From positions 33,266,616 to 33,330,615 of the forward strand of contig CM055280.1 in NCBI GenBank assembly GCA_029237695.1: 64,000 bases of DNA, written 5' to 3'. Below the pieces are notes generated by a model. That model worked only from the letters and a program-made list of their open reading frames with translations, was not told the origin of the DNA and ran no database searches. Both the position numbers and the translations under genes were made by a program. Positions 19,585 through 29,439 of this stretch are shown here, in pieces. The stretch is from Conchocele bisecta. Lineage: Eukaryota > Mollusca > Bivalvia > Lucinida > Thyasiridae. The number at the start of each line of letters is the position of its first letter. Within the stretch, counting starts at the first letter, position 1.

Positions 19585-19794
19585 CTAACCCATTTCATGT
19601 GCAATACAGATACACACGTATCAAAATGTCCAATCAATTCTTACCTTTTTGTTTTATTTCTCCACGTAAGTATACATTGTCACCGGCCAATCATTTGAAT
19701 GAATGGTAACAACATATATTTTAGAGTAAAAATAACGAAACTATTAATAGTTTTCGTCAGACAAATGGTGAATCTTTAACATGAAACATATTAA
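19585..19794. repeat. Family A element, diverged
   Basis: CTAACCCATTTCATGTG at the left and ACATGAAACATATTAA at the right. The core has lost most of its palindrome (CAATCATTTGAATGAATGGT). It starts at the edge of the Harbinger-like element. Confidence 0.65.
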
Positions 19795-20026
19795 ATCCTA
19801 ACATAGTGCTTAAGTACTTTTTTCGCGAAATAAATAATTTGTGCTCCTTAAACATTTAAAGCCAAACTTCTTAGAAATTAATAAAATAAAATGAGCGTTT
19901 TATTGATATACAAGTACCGGTATAGTCATTTCACGTGGGAAACCCACAAAATTGAATATCTGAGACACAGTGTCTTTAAACTGCAGCTGCGGATTTAACC
20001 CCATGCAACCCAATACTAGAACACAA

Positions 20027-20174
20027 ATGTGGCTGTGTCTGGAGAAATGGGGCTTATTGGCTTTGCAACCAGTGTAGATCCAGATCAGCCTCACAGTGCA
20101 TCCACACAGTCTGTGCAATTTGATCAGGAGTAGCTCAGAAATCCTATAAGCCCCATTCTGTCAGTCACAGCCAC
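20027..20174. repeat. Family F element, short version
   Basis: ATGTGGCTGTGTCTGGAGAA to CATTCTGTCAGTCACAGCCA. The middle 100 bp present in longer copies are missing. Confidence 0.8.
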
Positions 20175-20322
20175 AGGTGTTTTAGTATCAAGTTCATTAG
20201 CAAAACCAGGATAGTGATTGTCACTGTCAATGAGTGCTTGAGCCACACCTAGCAACTGTGATACAAGAAACACAAACATTCATGTTTCTAGTATCAAGTT
20301 GCATAGGGTTAATGGGTATATT

Positions 20323-20503
20323 TTAACCCATTGACATATATGGATATATTACATTTTATTGAAAAAAATCTGATAATTTTGTTTATTTCTCCATAAAACT
20401 ATATGTTGTTACCACTCATTTGAACCGTCTCGTCAAGACGGTTCAAATGAGTGGTAACAACGTATATTTTCGGGAAGAAATAGAGGAAATAGCGAAAATA
20501 GAG
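20323..20503. repeat. Family A element, right end worn
   Basis: TTAACCCATTGACATATATG, then a perfect core (GTTACCACTCATTTGAACCG, TCTCGTCAAGACGG) and AGAAATAGAGGAAATAGCGA. The terminal TTAA on the right is gone. Confidence 0.75.
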
Positions 20504-20930
20504 TGCATTGTGGACGTGTGATTTCCCCAGTCGTACAAGCGGCACAATTCCTGGAATTCGCAGGGCACTAATGTCTAGAATGCACAATCAGAAACAAAAA
20601 CATCATATTCTATAAATGCTGACGTACCCCAGATTAAAACACTCAGGATATAATTGTTATCTGGAAACCTGCACTATGGCTGCCATTAGATCTATGATGT
20701 TGAATTCACAATATATCTTGACAATTATCTCTCCATTAATGTAGAAAAATGTAACTTTCTCAAGTGCCAAGATTTCCAGATTGTGTCTCAGACAATTGCA
20801 GAATGTGTTGTTCCAGCAGTTCTGTGAGAATTTTAAAAACAAGTTAACTCCATCAAAACTGGAATTTCTTGTTCCAGCAGATTTTAGCGATCGTTTGACA
20901 CAGTAAGATTCATAGTGATAGTTCCGAGTT
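20504..20930. other. Spacer, nothing recognised
   Basis: No repeat or convincing frame; one short minus-strand frame lacks any domain signal. Confidence 0.5.
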
Positions 20931-21040
20931 AAACAGAATATCCTACAGTAAGTCTGTTCCTCAGGCGAGATAGCCTGGAAATGATGTTACATCATTTCCA
21001 GGCTATCTCGCCTGAGGAACAGACAGTAGGATATTCTGTT
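20931..21040. repeat. Near-perfect palindrome, about 110 bp
   Basis: AACAGAATATCCTACAG, TCTGTTCCTCAGGCGAGATA and GCCTGGAAATGATG meet their complements around GATGTTACATC. A 4-base TAAG slip is on the left arm only. Confidence 0.9.
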
Positions 21041-21076
21041 CATTTGGAATTCTGTTCATTTAGAATTTTTGGAATT

Positions 21077-21188
21077 GGGCTAAAAATAGATTTTTTTTGA
21101 ATTTTTGGAATTTGTGGACCATCATCTTATTAAATAAGATGATGGTCCACAAATTCCACAAATTCAAAAAAATCTATTTTTAGCCCCC
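21077..21188. repeat. Second palindrome, about 112 bp
   Basis: GGGCTAAAAATAGATTTTTT to GGACCATCATCTTATT and back through AATAAGATGATGGTCC. It follows the 20931-21040 palindrome after 36 bp, with ATTCTGTTCATTT between. Confidence 0.9.
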
Positions 21189-21429
21189 TCATGTTAAATT
21201 CCCATAGAAATAGAATATGTGTTCATAGAACAATTGGATGCCCTACATACGGTTTTGATAGTAAAGGAGGCAAAATTCTAAGTCGAAAAGGAGGAGATAA
21301 TCCATGACCCGGGGGTCGAATCAAAAATCAAAATGAACTTTGCGCATCTATACTCACCATAAGGAAGCTACATACCAAGTTTAAGGTATGTAGCTAGTAC
21401 AGTTTAAAAGTTTTACGAGTTACAAGGTT

Positions 21430-21540
21430 GGTGACGGACGGACGGACATAACGGGACGGGATTGACGGATGGACAAGACGGGACGGGACGGGACGGGACG
21501 GGACGGGACGGGACGGAACGGAACGGAACGGAACGGAACC
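21430..21540. repeat. GGACG/GGAAC pentanucleotide array
   Basis: GACGGACGGACGGACATAAC then about eight GGGAC-G units turning into GGAAC units; runs of PSRPV on the minus strand derive from it. It sits directly at the left edge of a family N element, as similar tracts do at 33400 and 39065. Confidence 0.9.
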
Positions 21541-21797
21541 TGGCAGCCTTGATAACAAAAAATACAAACGAGATGAACATATGTCCTCAGTGGCCTTGAC
21601 CTTGGGCAGTCGGACGTGGGTTGTATGCAATACAAAGCACCATCCCTAGACACACATTGTGGCCAAATATTATCAAAATCGGTTCATAAGTTATTGAAAC
21701 ATGAAAGGTGTTACTAATATATGTACGTACACATCATGTACGCACACACATGGACTAGTGCTATATATCCCTACTTGCCTATCGGTGAGGGGATAAT
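21539..21797. mobile_element. Family N element
   Basis: CTGGCAGCCTTGATAACAAA, GTCCTCAGTGGCCTTGACCT, CATCCCTAGACACACATTGT, ATCAAAATCGGTTCATAAGT, GGTGTTACTAATATATGTAC and CTTGCCTATCGGTGAGGGGA in that order. The block order is the same in the copies at 36600, 44505 and 58186. Confidence 0.75.
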
Positions 21798-22046
21798 GAT
21801 ATTTACAAACTTTACTAGTACTGCAGCAAATAATGATACCATATTTTCATTCATAATTTCGTCATTCATGAATTGATATCGGGAACAGGCTAATAACCTT
21901 CAAAATATTTGTCAATTGCCACGCTCGATCTGGATTAGAGATTAATATAGATTTTTTATTTGAATATTTGTATGTGCTTCGAAAGACACACAGCAATTTG
22001 AATGCAACCAGTATAACCAGATATTAGTGAGCGGATTGGTAATTTT

Positions 22047-22357
22047 ACTGTAGCCGATTTCATCAAAATTGCAAAGTATACTTATCTAGCAAAGTATACT
22101 TTGAGGGAGTAATCATTTATTTTTCCCGAAATTATGTCATATAGAACCAACGACTGCATATATTTGATGATTAAATTTATTAATTTTTAATATACTGAAT
22201 TTATTACATTATCACAGCCAAAATGGCTGTGATAATGTAATAAATTCAGCATAATAATAATTAATAAATTTATCTTTAAATTGAAAATTTCTCCCTCAAG
22301 GTATACTTTGCTAGATAAGTATACTTTGCAATGTTGGTGAAATAGGCTACTGCACTA
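22047..22357. mobile_element. Family K element
   Basis: Ends TGTAGCCGATTTCATCAAAA and GTTGGTGAAATAGGCTACTG are inverted, followed inward by GCAAAGTATACTTATCTAGC and its complement. The core is the palindrome TTACATTATCACAGCCA with TGGCTGTGATAATGTAA. About 310 bp. The superfamily is not identified. Confidence 0.85.
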
Positions 22358-22385
22358 TTTGTAATCAATATAGGAGTCATGCCTG

Positions 22386-22470
22386 ATTTTGTACCTAAGC
22401 ACATGTGTGATATTTTGTAAATATTTTTCATGAATATCTTAGGTACAAAATCACATGGCGTATCTCATAT
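22386..22470. repeat. Inverted pair of the 201/1546-type end
   Basis: GATTTTGTACCTAAG at 22386 and CTTAGGTACAAAATCACATG then GCGTATCTCATAT at the right. This is the same terminal sequence as the 201-1546 element, with only about 40 bp between, so an internally deleted copy. Confidence 0.6.
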
Positions 22471-22488
22471 ATATATATAGCAAGAGTA

Positions 22489-22697
22489 TTAACCCTTAGA
22501 ATGCGGGAACCGAAAATAGTCGTCTGCTGATAATTCATATTTTGTCTTTTCTCTCAGTAAAAACATGGTTTGGCAGCATTTTAGAATCATTTCCATTGGA
22601 AATGATTCTAAAGTGCTGCCAAACCAAGTTTTTGATGAGAAAAATGGAAAAAATATTCAGCAGACGACACAAATTAATTCAGCATTGTAAGGGTTAA
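22489..22697. mobile_element. Family B element
   Basis: TTAACCCTTAGAATGCGGGA to AGCATTGTAAGGGTTAA; core TTGGCAGCATTTTAGAATCA with its pair. Both TTAA are intact. Confidence 0.9.
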
Positions 22698-22779
22698 AAA
22701 ATATGTGATTGACAAGTAGACTACTGTGGCTTTTCACAGATGGGTAAATGAACTGATCTGAGTCTACACTATCCACAAA

Positions 22780-23670
22780 CATTAAAGGTGAGAAATTAAA
22801 ACTGTCATCTTCAGTTTGTCATGTTTAATTTATTTCTTACCAAAAACATGTTTTGGTAGCACATGAGACTATTCTCAAGTGCTGACAGTCAAAACATGTT
22901 ATCATTGCAAAAATATGTCAAATAAAAAAATAAACAGCAGACGACAAAATTTAAAACTCTTAAAGGTGAGAAATGAATGTGTTTAACTTATTTCTTAGCA
23001 AAACCTTGCTTAGGCAGTACAAGAGAATGGTCTCGAATCACAATTAATCTTCATTGTGAAACATGACAAATGAAAAATAAACAGCAGACGACAAAATTTA
23101 AAACCCCCTTGAAGGCGACAAATGAAAATGTTTAACTTATTGCTTAGCAAAATCTTGTTTAGGCAGCACATGAGAATGGTCTCCAACCACAATTAATCTT
23201 CATTGTGAAAAATATGACAAAGAAAAATCAAACAGCAGACGACAAAATTTAAAACCCCCTTGAAGGCGACAAATGAAAATGTTTAACTTATTGCTTAGCA
23301 AAATCTTGTTTAGGCAGCACATGAGAATGGTCTCCAACCACAATTAATCTTCATTGTGAAAAATGACAAATAAAAAATAAACAGCAGACGACAAAATTTA
23401 AAACCCCCTTGAAGGCGACAAATGGAAATGTTTAACTTATTTCTTAGCAAAATCTTGTTTAGGCAGCACTAGAGAATGGTCTCCAATCACAATCTTCATT
23501 GTGAAAAAATGACAAATAAAAAATAAACAGCAGACGACAAAATGCAAAACATATTTCTTAGCAAAATCTTGTTAGGCAGCACATGAGAATGGTCTCCAAT
23601 CACAATTAATCTTCATTGTGAAAAATGACAAATAAAAAATAAACAGCAGGCGACAAAATTTGAAGTCGGA
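22780..23670. repeat. Tandem array of about 147-151 bp units derived from a B-like element
   Basis: ACAGCAGACGACAAAA recurs at 22934, 23081, 23232, 23381, 23527 and 23643 (last spacing 116). Each unit has TTAGCAAAATCTTGTTTAGG, CAGCACATGAGAATGGTCTC, CACAATTAATCTTCATTGTG. The B-type right arm (CAGCAGACGAC) is kept, while the long central palindrome is reduced to a short one (TTAATCTTCATTGTG region). Confidence 0.85.
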
Positions 23671-23799
23671 AGATATTTAGATTCTAACCCCTACTGTACG
23701 TTATTAGATATCTCAAATCAATAATTGAATATGATCAACCGATATATTAATCAAATTTTCATTCAACAAATATTGGTTATGCAAACATACACACACCTG

Positions 23800-23989
23800 C
23801 CAGAATGTGGGGAACGTACATTGTTGTCTGCTGTCTTCTTTATCAACAAAAACATGATTTGGCAGCACTTTAGAATCATTTCCAATGGAAATGATTCTGA
23901 AGTTCTGTCAAAGCATGTTTTGATGAGAAAAAATGGAAAATATAAAATAACAGCAGACGACAAAATTTAACTAGCATTATAAGGGTTAA
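23800..23989. repeat. Family B element, left end lost
   Basis: TTGTTGTCTGCTGTCTTCTT, core TTGGCAGCACTTTAGAATCA, right end AGCATTATAAGGGTTAA. Confidence 0.8.
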
Positions 23990-24004
23990 GATCATGCAGT
24001 GCAT

Positions 24005-24112
24005 TTAACTCGGTGCATGCTAGGGGTGAAAACAACAACAACAACAAAATAGGTGTATTTTTCTTATTTCTCTGTAAATATGTCCTGGAATTTCATTGGA
24101 ATTGCGTTATAA
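24005..24112. repeat. Family C left half
   Basis: TTAACTCGGTGCATGCTAGG, an ACAACAACAACAAC run, then TTCTCTGTAAATATGTCCTG and GAATTTCATTGGAATTGCGT; stops at the hairpin centre. Confidence 0.75.
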
Positions 24113-24708
24113 TTTAAATAATAGTTATTGTTCACATATTGAATTTTTAATAAATTAACTGTCTTATTGTTTGCCCTGCCCTGTTGAGTGCACATGTTCG
24201 TTTCAATGTAGCACCGCTCCTAAACACGCTTGCTTATTTACTAATTGCACTAATATTACGTGATTGGCAATTTGACACTGAATTGATCGTGCACGCGTAG
24301 TAACAAGGACTGCACGTGAATGTAATTCAACAAGGCGTGACCTCTTGTTATAAATATAACTTTGTACATATTACAACATTTAATGAGTAACCCTTTCAAC
24401 ACCACACTGTATAGTGGTATTGGCAAAACATGTAGATCCATATGAGCCGGCTTGTGACGAGCCGTCTCATCAGGATCTGCACTTTTTGCAAGTAATTTTC
24501 ATATTTTTGAGAACGTAAACACCCCCTTTGCATAAATGGACTAGTCTGAAAAGCATTTTGTGACAGTTGGATTGGCTGCAAGATTAACATATCAAAATCA
24601 ATTCCAGTTACTTAGGGGTGAAAGGGTTAATTTAACAAACATTAGCGTGAGAGTCTCAATATGCACAATATGTACTTTCATTGTCGAGGCACTATAGGGC
24701 AAACAATA
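24113..24708. repeat. Spacer repeat homologous to 28200-28600, hosting a D element
   Basis: ATAGTTATTGTTCACATATT, TGACACTGAATTGATCGTGC, CAACAAGGCGTGACCTCTTG and ATATTACAACATTT correspond to similar blocks at 28230-28490. After the D insertion the shared sequence resumes (ATTAGCGTGAGAGTCTCAAT). The element class is unknown. Confidence 0.65.
24391..24626. mobile_element. Family D element with readable empty site
   Basis: CCCTTTCAACACCACACTGT to ACTTAGGGGTGAAAGGG between GTAA (24387-24390) and TTAA (24627-24630). The homologous spacer near 28490 reads GACTAATTTAATATATATTG across the same place without the element. Confidence 0.85.
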
Positions 24709-24944
24709 TTAACTCTTTGCATGCTAGCGGTGAAAATATCCGCCAAACAAATTAGGAGTATATTTTTTATTTCTCTCTGTAAATATGTCTTGGAATTTCA
24801 TTAGAATTGAGTCCTCAGGACTCAATTCTAATGAAATTCCAAGACATATTCATGATATTTACAAGGAGAAATAAAAGAAACAAATTTGTCCGCTATTTTT
24901 TAACTATTTATAGCCCACAAGTTTCCCAGCATGCAAAGAGTTAA
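24709..24944. mobile_element. Family C palindromic TTAA element, full reference copy
   Basis: TTAACTCTTTGCATGCTAGC to CAGCATGCAAAGAGTTAA. The core AAATATGTCTTGGAATTTCA, TTAGAATTGAGTCC is followed by its full complement. GCTAGCGGTGAAAATATCCG on the left is not mirrored on the right, so the outer arms are asymmetric apart from the tips. Confidence 0.9.
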
Positions 24945-25253
24945 AGCATTGCCCAACAGACATAGTACATTATTATTTAGTTACAGGGAAGAAATTAAAG
25001 AATCAAATCCACCTCAACAGGGATCGACAGATTCTGCAGAAACTTGTTGTTTCACACCCAGACCGGTTTATTACATTTAAATGTGCAATATCCATTACAT
25101 GTAAAACACTCATCTCCTCCATAAAACGGAGATTGGATTTTAAAGATAGAGCATGCGTATCAATGTCTGCAAAAATATGCCGTGAAATATGTGTTTTGCT
25201 AAATAAATGCAGAGTGGAATCTATGTAACAAGTACAGGGCTTGTAAAATTCAC

Positions 25254-25684
25254 TGTAGGAATGAATGGCCTTTTTGTGGAATTTATCGGGGAATAAACTT
25301 GGAAAAGTCGCGGGAATACTGGACGAAGCGATAAAAAATTACAATTTTCGAGAAAACAATCAAAAAAAATCTTTCGTTATTTCTTTTCGAAAATTGTAAT
25401 TTTTTAAGGCCTCGTCCAGTATTCCAGCGACTTTTCAAAGTTTATATCCCTGATAAATTCCACAAAAAGGCCATTCATTCCTTATAATTCCAGCATTTGA
25501 AATAAATTCATCAAGAAAATGTGTTTATTTTCCGTTTTCTCAAGAATTATTTTAACTGTGTCTCACGGTTACGGAAAGTAGTTCGGCGTGGCAGTTTACT
25601 GGGATATAAATTTTGGACAGAGACTTGCTACGGGCCAATCAAATGTTAGGGAATTGCGTAAATATTTTTATGCTGGAATTATAA
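25254..25684. mobile_element. Family H element with a second palindrome in its loop
   Basis: TGTAGGAATGAATGGCC to TATGCTGGAATTATAA. Instead of the short GGCCGGAAGGCC turn, the loop holds GCGATAAAAAATTACAATTT and TTCGAAAATTGTAATTTTTT, another inverted pair. Confidence 0.85.
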
Positions 25685-25842
25685 TGCTACTAACTCAAAA
25701 ACTAGAACTGTCACAAATGCCTCCTTTGTGACCTTGACATTGAGTGCATGAGCGCAAATGTAGTCTATAGAATGAAAATATGGATGGTGACAAATATGTA
25801 AATGAAGTTTCAAGCAAATTGGACTTACGGTAACAGAAAACT

Positions 25843-25990
25843 TTAACCCTTTCACCCTAAGTAACTGGAATGGATTTGGATATGTTAATTTTGCAGCCAC
25901 TAGTCCATTTATGAAAAGGGGGTGATTTTGCTCTCAAAAATTTGGCAATACCACTGCCGGTATACAGGCCTGTGGTGTTCAAGGAGTTAA
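25843..25990. repeat. Family D element, internally deleted
   Basis: TTAACCCTTTCACCCTAAGT to TGTGGTGTTCAAGGAGTTAA. The hairpin core is missing (AAAATTTGGCAATACCACTG joins the two flanks). The right TTAA (25987-25990) is also the left TTAA of the next element. Confidence 0.8.
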
Positions 25991-26212
25991 CCCTTTCCCT
26001 GTTTTGCGATATTTCGACTCCAAATCCAAAACATCTGAATAAAAGAATGAAATGCTGGGTCAAATGATGGTTAAATTATCTGATAGAGTAAAAAACATTG
26101 TGGGAAAAGGAGAAATTGCTTGTTACAAGCAATTTCTCCTTTTCCCACAATGTTTTCAAAAGACATCTTCTGCAGAGGCGTAAAAAGTCGTCTCTATCAG
26201 GGAAAGGGTTAA
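25987..26212. mobile_element. Family E palindromic TTAA element
   Basis: TTAACCCTTTCCCTGTTTTG to CTCTATCAGGGAAAGGGTTAA. The core is AAACATTGTGGGAAAAGGAG, AAATTGCTTGTTACAAGCAA and its complement. A nearly identical copy is at 45644-45872. Confidence 0.9.
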
Positions 26213-26221
26213 AGCAAATAT

Positions 26222-26765
26222 TGGGACAGTTTGTTTGTTTGTTTGTGTTTAACGGCCTACCATCAGCTAAGGTCATTTAAAGCCGGGCAAATGGGTTCGA
26301 TCCAGTATTCAATATGCTGCAATGGGGGTAAAATCCCAAAATCAGAACAGAATATTTACATCGAAAAAAACATATATTCAGTGAAATATATAACCTGACC
26401 TGGTGCCAGGTCCATACCACACCGAAGCTAGGCCCTTCCTCTAAAAGTACATGTAATATGATTCCATATAATCATATTATTCATATAAGGGGTGTAACCA
26501 GATTCAACTCTCACATACAAGTAGCCCAAGACGTACATGAGGGCCAAACCAGGTCTCTGGTAAAGATTCTGGTTAGGATGAATCCCGATCGTTAAATTAC
26601 TCATCGCATGCTCCCACCTGCAACCCACTCACATACAAGAATGACAAAGACGTATATGAGGGCCAAACCAGGTCTCTCGTCGGGATTCTGGTAAGGATGA
26701 ATCCCGATCGTTAAAATAAATACCCATCGCATGCTCCCACTTGCCACCGACTAAATCTCAGGACA
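26222..26765 (+). mobile_element. S1-related SINE-like element with a duplicated tail
   Basis: GTTTGTTTGTTTGTGTTTAA, CGGCCTACCATCAGCTAAGG, GGGTTCGATCC (B box-like), GAATATTTACATCGAAAAAA, TGACCTGGTGCCAGGTCCAT. The tail segment with GAGGGCCAAACCAGGTCTCT and GAATCCCGATCGTTAAA occurs twice, about 118 bp apart. Confidence 0.65.
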
Positions 26766-26805
26766 GACAAACACATGAATAGGACAGGGTGGCAACTATA
26801 TATAG

Positions 26806-26942
26806 AGAATAGTGTCTTTTGATATCAAATGTATCAGGCAAGGCTAGGAAACGCGTAGGAATTCCTTTGCCGTTTCCGAGCCGAGCCTGATAAACTTGAC
26901 ATCAAAATAGCCTGGTATTCTATTTATCAGGTAACATTTTAT
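26806..26942. repeat. Palindrome related to family L by layout
   Basis: ATAGAGAATAGTGTCTTTTG to TAGCCTGGTATTCTATTTAT, with GGCAAGGCTAGGAAACGCGT and CCGTTTCCGAGCCGAGCCTG facing each other. The block order (GAATAG, GGCAAGGCT, GGAAACG) parallels L but the bases differ. Confidence 0.6.
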
Positions 26943-26999
26943 GCTCGAAAATGACCACAGATAACGTCGTCATCTATGGACAGAACGCGGACTTGTTTA

Positions 27000-27730
27000 C
27001 GTTGCATCATTACACTGATGTCACTCGATAACGTCACGTGACGGCATCCGACCAATGGAATGTCAGTTTTTACTTCATTGTAACACAAATGTTTATATCA
27101 GGTCAATGCCTGATACAACAATATGTTATCAGTTAGTACGTATTCGGTCAATACAGGGTAGGTTACCTGATAAATGTTCTTTAGCGGTCATACCTAACAA
27201 ACCAAAACACTCTCAGATCATTGAAAATTTAATTTCTTTACAACTTTGTCTGAAAATGAAGAACTTAAAATGAAGAACTTAATGTCCAGACGAAGCTTTC
27301 ACTCGCCATATTTCCACGGCAAGTGCCTATAGAAAGTACTGCCCAGATGCAATCAGCAATTGCAAGTGATTATTGACGCCCCAAATTAGACAACCAATTT
27401 TCACCGTGATCACTGTTTTATCTTAACTTCAATTATCATGACGCTGAAACTTCAAATGTCATTCCGAAAACAAAACAATAACAAACATGCGGCAGAAGAG
27501 ACTTATATGTATAGCAAAGGGAGATAATCCACTATAAACTGAACAACCTTCATGCAAAATGGTGAGTTATCTTCTCTATAAAACTCAAAGAAAGGTACAG
27601 TATTGATTTAGGAAAATTGCATTATGTTCATGCAGTTATATATATATATCATATATTTCAATATCTAAGGAGAGATAACAATAGTTAACATAAAGATGGA
27701 GTGAAAACATACAATATCAGTTACAGACAG
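27000..27730. other. Spacer, nothing recognised
   Basis: Includes TCACGTGACGGCATCC near 27035 and a short TATATATATC run near 27640; no repeat family or coding signal could be assigned. Confidence 0.5.
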
Positions 27731-27737
27731 GAGAAAC

Positions 27738-27933
27738 CACAGGTGGAAGACTCGGACCTATGACACCAAAAAAATGCCTATTAAAAAAAATCCCATTACC
27801 CCACCCACTTGGTCTCGTACAGTACATAACGTTAATTAACGTTATGTATTGTACGAGACCAAGTGGGTGGGGTAATGGGATTTTTTTTAATAGGCATTTT
27901 TTTGGTGTCATAGGTCTGAGTCTTCCACCTGTG
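27738..27933. mobile_element. Family J hAT-like MITE with perfect 8-bp duplication
   Basis: Starts CACAGGTGGAAGACTCGGAC and ends GAGTCTTCCACCTGTG. It is flanked on both sides by GGAGAAAC (27730-27737 and 27934-27941). The whole 196 bp is almost a perfect palindrome centred on AACGTTAATTAACGTT, so it is young or has been kept palindromic. Confidence 0.95.
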
Positions 27934-27957
27934 GGAGAAACTGGTAAAATTAGACAA

Positions 27958-28186
27958 TTAACACATTCCTTTCAGAATATGCCTTTACAGATATGAAATT
28001 TATTAAATATTTTATTTTTATTTTTGTTATTTCTCAATGAAAGTATATGTTGTGACCACTCATTTGAACCGTCTCGGCGAGACGGTTCAAATGGTGGTCA
28101 CGACATATACTTCTGAGCACATAGAAGAAAAATATTTAGGATTTTCCGTAAGCATAATGGTGTATCCTGAGCATGAAAAGGGTTAA
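27958..28186. mobile_element. Family A element
   Basis: TTAACACATTCCTTTCAGAA to CTGAGCATGAAAAGGGTTAA; intact core (ACCACTCATTTGAACCGTCT, CGGCGAGACGG). Its left arm contains TGAAATTTATTAAATATTTT, shared with the copies at 63675 and 63940. Confidence 0.9.
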
Positions 28187-28199
28187 ATAGATGATTGAC

Positions 28200-28600
28200 C
28201 ACTTAGAATTTATAAAGCAACACATGAATAGTAATAGTTCACATATTTAATTTTTTATGAATTAATTTCAAGCGAGAGCTACCATCTTATTATTTGGCCC
28301 ACCCCGCCCCGCACGTGTGACATGTGCAGAATCGCCCATTAAACGTGCTTTCAATTATGATATTATTACGAAATTGGCAATGAATCCATCATGCACATTC
28401 TGACATGGTTCGGGTCACAGGAAACTACGTCAACAAGGCGGGACATCTGTTTTTTATAACTTTATACGTATTGCAACATTTCAAGACTAATTTAATATAT
28501 ATTGGCGAAGGCGTCGCAATATTCAATTAATTGAAATTAAATATTGTTCTTTCATTGGTAGAGAAACTAGGGCAAACAAATATATCAGAAATACATGTTT
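28200..28600. repeat. Spacer repeat homologous to 24113-24708
   Basis: AATAGTTCACATATTTAATT, GGCAATGAATCCATCATGCA, GTCAACAAGGCGGGACATCT, TATTGCAACATTTC, then GGGCAAACAAATAT. It lacks the D insertion and so gives the empty-site reference. Confidence 0.65.
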
Positions 28601-28629
28601 CAAACAGATAGCATGAACTGTCTGTGAGC

Positions 28630-28875
28630 CTGGAGGGCGTTTCACTAAACTTCCTACGACTAAAATGTTCGTAAGTGCAAAATTATGCTAGTCTGTAAAT
28701 TTCACATTAACAATGTTTTCTTGTAAATACTTGTTGGATTTACATTTATTGAGCATAGGCTGCATATGCAGCCTATGCTCAATAAATGTAATTCCATCAA
28801 TTGAAATTTGCAGACGATTCTAAATTTGCGCTTACGAACATTTTAGTCATACGAAGTATAGTGAAACAGCCCCCA
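28630..28875. mobile_element. Family G element, full copy
   Basis: CTGGAGGGCGTTTCACTAAA to TATAGTGAAACAGCCCCCAG; core GAGCATAGGCTGCATATGCA with its pair. The inner arms carry CGTAAGTGCAAAATTATGCT and CGCTTACGAACATTTTAGTC. Confidence 0.9.
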
Positions 28876-28887
28876 GGAGTCTAACCA

Positions 28888-29110
28888 TTAACTCTTTACA
28901 TGCTAGCGGCGAAAATATCAGCCAAACGAATTAGGAGTATATGTTTTATTTCTCTCTGTAAATATGTCTTGAACTTTCATTAGAATTGATGAAATTCCAA
29001 GACATATTCATGATATTTACGGGGAGAAATACAAGAAAATATGATGAATTTTTGTCCGCAATTTTTGAACTATTTATAGCCCACAAGTTTCCCAGCATGC
29101 AAAGAGTTAA
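28888..29110. mobile_element. Family C element with shortened core
   Basis: TTAACTCTTTACATGCTAGC to AGCATGCAAAGAGTTAA. The centre reads CATTAGAATTGATGAAATTC, about 25 bp shorter than the full stem, an internal deletion at the palindrome tip. Confidence 0.85.
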
Positions 29111-29258
29111 ATGTAATCTAACAAGATAAGATGATATTATGCATATCTGAAACATGGTTTATTTATAATTACAAAAACTTTATTACATTTCTGATAGCAC
29201 ACAACTTTCATTTTTGTCCCGGGGGAAGTTATTATATAATAATAACATAATTATAAAG

Positions 29259-29407
29259 CATTTTAAGCGGAGCAAGTGTTCTCACAACAATTATGAGGAA
29301 TAAAAATCAAATTACACCTGGTACTGATACTTTATTTTAAGCGGAGCAAATGTTCTCACAACAATTATGAGGAACCAAAATCAAGTTACACCGTACTGAT
29401 ACCTTAT
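29259..29407. repeat. Two 73-bp tandem repeats
   Basis: TTTTAAGCGGAGCAA, GTTCTCACAACAATTATGAG and GATACTTTATTTTAA occur twice (starts 29261 and 29335). Confidence 0.85.
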
Positions 29408-29439
29408 TTTAAGGATGAGCGCAAAGACGTTTGTCACAT

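Larger units (their letters stand above)
18581..19585. mobile_element. Harbinger-like element with 3-bp TAA duplication, split by a TTAA element
   Basis: The left end GGCCATAAAAGAGTACTTTG faces CAAAGCACTTGTTCATGGCC on the right, each followed inward by GTTCTCAG or its complement. Flanking TAA (18578-18580 and 19586-19588) fits a TWA duplication. The relative at 56752-57566 is flanked by TTA. Removing 18685-19393 leaves about 300 bp without coding frames. PIF/Harbinger is inferred from the TWA duplication. Confidence 0.75.

Noticed and set aside
22780..23670. Possible CRISPR-like array (regular 147-bp spacing)
   Set aside because: Whole units are alike, with no unique spacers, and the context is animal DNA.
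27717..27996. Identical peptides on both strands (MTPKKCLLKK)
   Set aside because: Consequence of the perfect hAT-like palindrome.
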